A DNA stretch of 64,000 bases, taken from assembly GCF_032884065.1 (NCBI RefSeq), contig NC_088868.1, positions 1,796,001-1,860,000 on the forward strand, given 5' to 3'. Positions 58,677-64,000 of this stretch are shown here, in pieces (positions within the stretch are counted from its first letter, which is position 1; every line of letters starts with the position of its first letter). The notes under the pieces were generated by a model. That model did not search any database. It was not told the DNA's origin and saw only the letters and a list, made by a program, of their open reading frames with translations. The position numbers and the translations under genes are program-made. Source of the stretch: Artemia franciscana. Taxonomy: Eukaryota; Arthropoda; Branchiopoda; Anostraca; Artemiidae.

Positions 58677-59666
58677 CTACAAAGAAGTTTAAACGGTTAA
58701 AATATAAGTCTTAAATTGATAAAATGGAACTCTAAATGGCTCGAATAGCCCTTGTTATGGTTCGAATACCCCTTGTTGGAATCCTTGTTAGGTATTTATT
58801 TTTTAAACGGGAGAGAGTCGTAATTAGGATTGAAGTTTGCAATTGTTGTATGAATGATTGGTCTTCAAAAATGCAAAAGCTAAGTTAAACAAAAAGTTGT
58901 GTGCTAAAACACCTGATCTGCTAAATGAAGTTTCTTTTTTAGAGAGGCGTGCACTTCTTACTAATTAGCCTACTTAGTTCAATTCCTGAACGGTCACTGA
59001 AACCTATAAGTAAAATATTCAAACAGTTTACATAGAACCCTTTATTACATAGTTCCCTGGTTAAGAGAGGGAAGACTCTATAGCAGAATCAATTGGTTAC
59101 ATGTCAGAAACTGAGAAATGGCTGGTTAGCAAAAACAAATGTAGTTTTGTTTCTGAGCCACATTTAAATTTGATTGCAAAATAATTTTATTTCTAAATCC
59201 ATCCATTAACCTTCTAAATTATGTCTCTGAAACATTACTGTAGGATATAGCTTCATATATCTTTTTTTTAATATTAGATTAATGCACAGATCTGATATTT
59301 TCCAAAGACACAAAAAGGGTGAGGCAAATACTGAAATAAAAAAAAAATTGAAATTTTTTGACTTCCTCTCAAATTTATCTTCTGCAATAGAAAAAGGGAG
59401 AACAGAAACAAAAAAAATAATATCCTACATTACTTAAAAATAGGAAAATAAATTACAGTACCATATTAGGTAAATCATTTACAAAAAAGACTAAAATTTT
59501 GAACATATCTTGTGTCAAGAATATACCATTTGATCGTGAAAAGAAAACAAAGGTAGAACAAACAAATTTCAATCTAATTGTTATAATCAGATTTTCATTG
59601 ATAATTCTTTAATCGAAGGGTTATTAAGGCTTCCGAGCTAAAAATCGACAGACATTTTGCCTTACT
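58677..59666. other. upstream side of the carbonic anhydrase gene, no exon found
   Basis: The signal-peptide exon would lie here or further up, beyond the window. A 35-base stretch at about 58964-58998 has minus-strand acceptor- and donor-like ends but contains a stop in the required phase. Confidence 0.45.
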
Positions 59667-59843
59667 CAACATCTTGCCACTTTAGACAAGAGGGTATTTC
59701 CGAAGTTGATCGGCTATGAGCTTCTTTTGTCACTGAGGCTTAGAAAAGGTAATAATCAAAACTTAGCACATTGCCACTTTAGGTAAGAGGGGATTTTAGA
59801 AGCAGTTCGCTATGAGCTTTCACTGAGGCTTAGAAAAGGTTTT
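59667..59843 (+). repeat. two-copy tandem repeat of about 100 bp
   Basis: ttgccactttagacaagaggg ... ctatgagctt ... cactgaggcttagaaaagg occurs at 59672-59752 and again at 59772-59840. Confidence 0.85.
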
Positions 59844-60179
59844 CTAACTTTTAGGTTTTCTAACTAAGGGTTTCCACTTTTCTTATTACTTAATGACTGA
59901 TTTTGTTTTAGAAAATTTTATTTATCATTACATTAGGCAGCTATTGTCAACTGAGGGTGGTTTGAGCTCCCTTTTTGAGCTCAACTATGAGCTCCCTTCT
60001 CGCAGCGGTAAAGAAAATACAGCAACTATCAAAAAATGTACTTTGAATCGAAGAAAGGGGGGATGGGTGTCAGAAGCTTGTCAAATCTATGCTAATTAAT
60101 CACTGCCATTTAGAGACGGTAATAACGAGATACTGGACTCAGAATTTAGAATGGGTGGTGGAAAATTTCTGAAACAAAC
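59844..60179. other. no gene seen
   Basis: A 68-codon plus-strand frame (59893-60099) is open but unrecognised. Confidence 0.5.
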
Positions 60180-60604
<425 letters not shown>

Positions 60605-60609
60605 ATCTA

Positions 60610-60865
60610 ATCTTGTTTTTTTCGGCAGCTTTCCTTGCCTTCAAAGCCTTTCATCAGCAAATAAATGAGTTATCCATGGGATCACCCGTATCTGGGCTAC
60701 TGGCAAATATTTATGTCAAAAACTTAGAAAATTGGGCATTAAATTCTTTTTTTTTAAAAAAAAACCTCTATTGGGGTTGTTGTATGGATGACATAATTTC
60801 AGTTTGGAATTATGGGGAAATTAAACTTCGAGGTTTTTTAAACCATCGTAATACTCGTTAATAAA
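60610..60865 (+). pseudogene. Penelope-like reverse transcriptase, 5' fragment
   Basis: QQINELSMGSPVSGLLANIY followed by VKNLENWAL is the G-S-P-x-S-x-x-x-A-N-i-Y block of Penelope-like reverse transcriptases. CMDDIISVWNYG follows, with the catalytic Y-V-D-D changed to C-M-D-D, then FLNHRNTR. The frame breaks off where hairpin copy F is inserted and resumes at about 62511. The 5' half of the protein is missing. Confidence 0.88.
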
Positions 60866-62510
60866 AAATAGTTTTTTTTAAATAAAAAAAAAGTTTTTTT
60901 AACAGAAAGTAAGGAGCAACATTGTAAATGAAAGGGATTTTTCCTCCTTAACGCCCCGCTCTTTACGCTAAAGTTTGACTCTTTCTCTTAACTCTACTTT
61001 AAGAAAAAAAACTTTAGCGTAAAGAGTGGGGCGTTGAGGAGGAAAAGCTCCTTTCATATACGGAGTAATTTATGTTTTTTTTAATTCTAATGTCGCTCCT
61101 TACTTTCTGTTAAAAAAAACTTGTTTGTTTTTATTTACTTTCTGAACGTTTTTGAATTAATGCATGTTTTGATTTTGGCTCTCCGCACATAGTAATTAAA
61201 ATGAAATCTAAATATTATTTTTTTGGCTAAATGGCTTTCTCAAAGTATTAATCGGAAGATTTTGAGAAACAAAGGAGCGGGAGAGGAGGCCTAATTGCCC
61301 TCCAATTCTTTAATTACTTAATAAGGCAATTAGAACTTTTAATTTTATACAAACATCTTCATGGTAAAAAAATATACGTAAATTACGAATTAACTTACGT
61401 AACTAACTTCTATATTCGTATGTCTTTATAACGTATATGAGGGGGTTCACCCTCTTTACATTAAAGCTTAAATTTTGTCCCATTTCCTTAAGAATGATCC
61501 CTGAATAACAAAGGCAGTAGAATAAATAGCTGAAATTACCTAAAATACTTTAGCGTAAAGAGCGAGGTATTACGAGGAGGTGAACCCCTCATATACGCAA
61601 TAATTTCCGTTCATTTTAAGTTTTAATGCTGCTCTATACTTGCAGTTGAAAAAACTTTTCATATTTATTTTTTCATTGTTTTATTTTTAAGTAATGCTAG
61701 AAAATCCTGCGCCCCCTTCATTTAAATTCTCTTCCCCCATAACAAATTTCTCCATGGAAAGATCCTCCCAACTACCCCCTTCCCTCGACGTCTCCCCCCC
61801 CCCTCATCAAAAAAAAAATCCCCTGAAAACGACTCTGCACTTCCCAATAACCATTACTATATGTAAACACAGGTCAAGTTTTGTAACTTGCAGCCCCTCC
61901 CACGGTGAATGTGGGAGAGTTAGTCGTCCCCAAAGACGTAGTTAGTATGTTTTTCGACTATGATGAATAAAATGGCTACCTCAGAATTTTGATCCGTTGA
62001 CTTTGGGGAAAACATGAGCTTGGGAGGGGGTCTAGGTGCCTTCCAATTTTTTGGTCACTTAAAAAGGGCACTAGAACTTTTAATTCCCGTTATAATGTAC
62101 TTTCTTTCAACATTTTAGAACCAATGGGTCGATACGATCACCCCTGGGAGAAAAAAACAAATAAACACGCACCCGTGATCGGTCTTCTGGCAAAAAAATA
62201 GGAATATCCACATTTTTGTACATAGGAGCTTGAGACTTCTACAGTGGGGTTCTCTGATATGCTGAATGCGATCGTGTGATTTTGGTTAAGATTCCATGAC
62301 CTTTAGGGGGTGTTTCTCCCTATTTTCTAAAACAAGACACATTTTCTCATACTCGTAACTTTTGATGGGTAAGACTAAACTTGCTGAAACTTATATACTT
62401 AAATCAGCTTTAAAATGCTATTCTTTTGATGCAATTATTGGTCCAAAATTCCCAAAACTCTTGAGCCGGGTCGCTCCTTACTACAATTCCTTACCTAGAA
62501 CTGTTTGATG
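60866..62510 (-). repeat. modular hairpin element, copy F (minus orientation)
   Basis: It is inserted between NHRNTR and the DRNLQ continuation of the Penelope-like frame. The terminal palindrome (about 60895-61110) comes first, then an internal foldback, the reversed body and the terminus gagccgggtcgctccttactacaattcc...gaactgtttgaT. No long target duplication is visible at the junctions. Confidence 0.9.
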
Positions 62511-63455
62511 ACAGAAATTTGCAGCGTACCCAAGAAATTGGAAATGAAAATAAACTAATATTTTTAGATGTGTTAATTATTCGTAATCCTGATTAACTGG
62601 ATTTTACTATCTATAGAAAACCAATACAAAACATAAACAGAATCTTCATTCTAATCCAAATCACCTCCCATAAATTAAAAGAGCAGTTGTAACTTCTCTA
62701 ATTAATCGTGCACTGAAAATTTGCTCCGATTTGTGCATAAATGAATTTTACCGGAGAAACTCTTTCTGGTATTGGACACCTTTTGCCAATAATAATTATC
62801 CGTAGACTAAAGAGACATTCCCGTAAAATCGAAGATATTTCCCAATGTGATGCTCCTGATTAGGCCTCAAATATTATCTATCTTCTGTACATCCCAAAAA
62901 TCAAGGCAAATATTAAGATGAGTTTGCACAAGAAATAATGTGTATGTAGTTTTCATTAATAATTTTAATATCACGAATTTCTTAAACTCCGGTAAAGATA
63001 AAACCCCAGTTACTCACCAAAGAGGGGTTTATCAAATACCATGTGACTGTGGCAATTATTTGTTGGTAGAACCCCTCACAATATAGAATTAAGACGACAC
63101 CAGCATAAAGAAGACATAGACAAAGCATTAATATCTAATAATTCTAAAATCTCCTTTGATTCTGTTTTAGCCTGCCATATATTTAATAATCCCTCCTAAG
63201 AATACATTTTGAAAATCTTCTCTCATTAGCAATGACTTGGGGATAAAACAGGTGGTTCAGGAATCGATCGAAATTAGTCTTAAAATAAACAATAATGATT
63301 CTTTAAATATGGACTTGGGGGAGTATTCACTATATTCTTTATGCTCAAATTTAATTGAAAATGATATAACAAAATATTTTATTAAACGAATTTATAATGG
63401 TAATGAACCAGTTACAAAAAGGCCTTTGAGGCAAGCTGCCAAAAAACAAGATTAG
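62511..63455 (+). pseudogene. Penelope-like element, 3' part with GIY-YIG endonuclease
   Basis: Frames give EIGNENKLIFLDVLIIRNPD, FTIYRKPIQNINRI, RGVYQIPCDCGNY (GIY half), then after a one-base shift FVGRTPHNIELRRHQHKEDI (YIG half and helix), ISFDSVLACHIFNNP, and a 72-codon open tail ending RPLRQAAKKQD with a stop at 63453-63455. The F-L-D-V, Y-R-K-P and C-x-C-G features and the order are those of Penelope-like elements. Stops make it inactive. Confidence 0.9.
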
Positions 63456-63459
63456 CTTT

Positions 63460-63576
63460 GAAAACTTGTATTTAGTTATTTTGTTCTGTTTTGTTTGAAT
63501 TAATTTATCATCTCATATCAATTTATTTATCAGTCCTTGTTGAACTTGTTGAAGTAAGGATGCTAGGGCTGTTTTT
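63460..63576 (+). mobile_element. Penelope-like 3' terminal sequence
   Basis: It runs from gaaaacttgtatttag to gttgaagtaaggatgctagggctg, directly after the stop codon. It is present inverted at 60487-60604 and, in part, at 16820-16860. Confidence 0.85.
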
Positions 63577-63577
63577 A

Positions 63578-64000
63578 ATTTCCAGAGTTCCCGCGGGAGG
63601 GGCTGCAAGTTACAAACTTTGAAAATTGTTTACATATAGTAATGGTTATTATGAAGTGTACAGACGTTTTCAGGGGGACATTTTTGCATTGGGGTTGGAG
63701 TGAGTCGGGGGAGGGGGTTACGTGGGAGGAACTTTCAATGGAGGAATTTATCATGAGGGAAGAGAATTTCCATGAAGGGGGCGCAGGATTTTCTAGCATT
63801 ATTTAAAAAGAAACAATGAGAAAATAAGTACAAAATTTTAACCTGGAAGTAATGAGTAGCATTAAAACTTGAAACGAACATAAAATATTACGTATAGAAG
63901 AAGGTTTTCTCCTCCACAATACCTTGCTCTTTATGCTAAAGTATTTTTTAGTAAGTTCAACTATTTATTCTACGGCCTTTGTGATTCAGGGGTCATTCTT
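63578..64000 (+). repeat. modular hairpin element, truncated copy running off the window
   Basis: The family body begins abruptly at gttcccgcgggaggggctgcaagttac, continues through the agtaatgagtagcattaaaacttgaaac module and is cut by the window end. The 5' terminus is absent. Confidence 0.88.

Overview
This is a eukaryotic, AT-rich, repeat-dominated window from an invertebrate, most likely an arthropod. The evidence is split exons with GT-AG borders, RTE, CR1-like, Penelope-like and PiggyBac transposon remains, a tRNA-derived SINE, satellites, and TTAGG-like sequence. The dominant repeat reminds me of brine shrimp (Artemia), but that is recall and cannot be tested from the sequence alone.

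The only confident host gene is an alpha-carbonic anhydrase on the minus strand. Five exons at 58626-58676, 46908-47072, 44542-44680, 41137-41242 and 27863-28093 join in matching phase over 30.8 kb, giving 692 coding bases, about 2 percent of the span. The three zinc-binding histidines, the proton-shuttle histidine, the family signature and the secreted-type cysteines are all present. The signal-peptide exon and the C-terminal exon were not found. A decayed tandem copy of the zinc-site exon lies 130 bases downstream.

Almost everything else is mobile or repeated DNA. A 5-kb CR1-like non-LTR retrotransposon at about 7.1-12.4 kb is the best preserved; its ORF1 joins a PHD finger to CCCH-like fingers. 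An RTE relic at 21.9-26.3 kb is split by a CR1-like insertion with a 7-bp target duplication and by a decayed PiggyBac. Other RTE pieces lie at 42.8, 46.4 and 55.5-57.1 kb, and another PiggyBac relic at 5.4-6.5 kb. Two Penelope-like relics with GIY-YIG domains lie at 36.1-38.0 kb (containing a SINE with a 12-bp target duplication) and at 60.2-63.6 kb (with an inverted terminal repeat).

The most conspicuous sequence is a modular hairpin element of about 1.6-1.75 kb without coding capacity. Six near-complete copies occur in both orientations, with several older, truncated or deleted ones. Each starts at A|TCAAACAGTTCG, contains internal foldbacks built on the word GTAAGGAGCGAC, and ends in a long terminal palindrome. 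Satellites (about 145, 257, 310, 100 and 120 bp units) and (TA)n or (GA)n tracts fill further space. Gaps in which I see nothing are listed explicitly.
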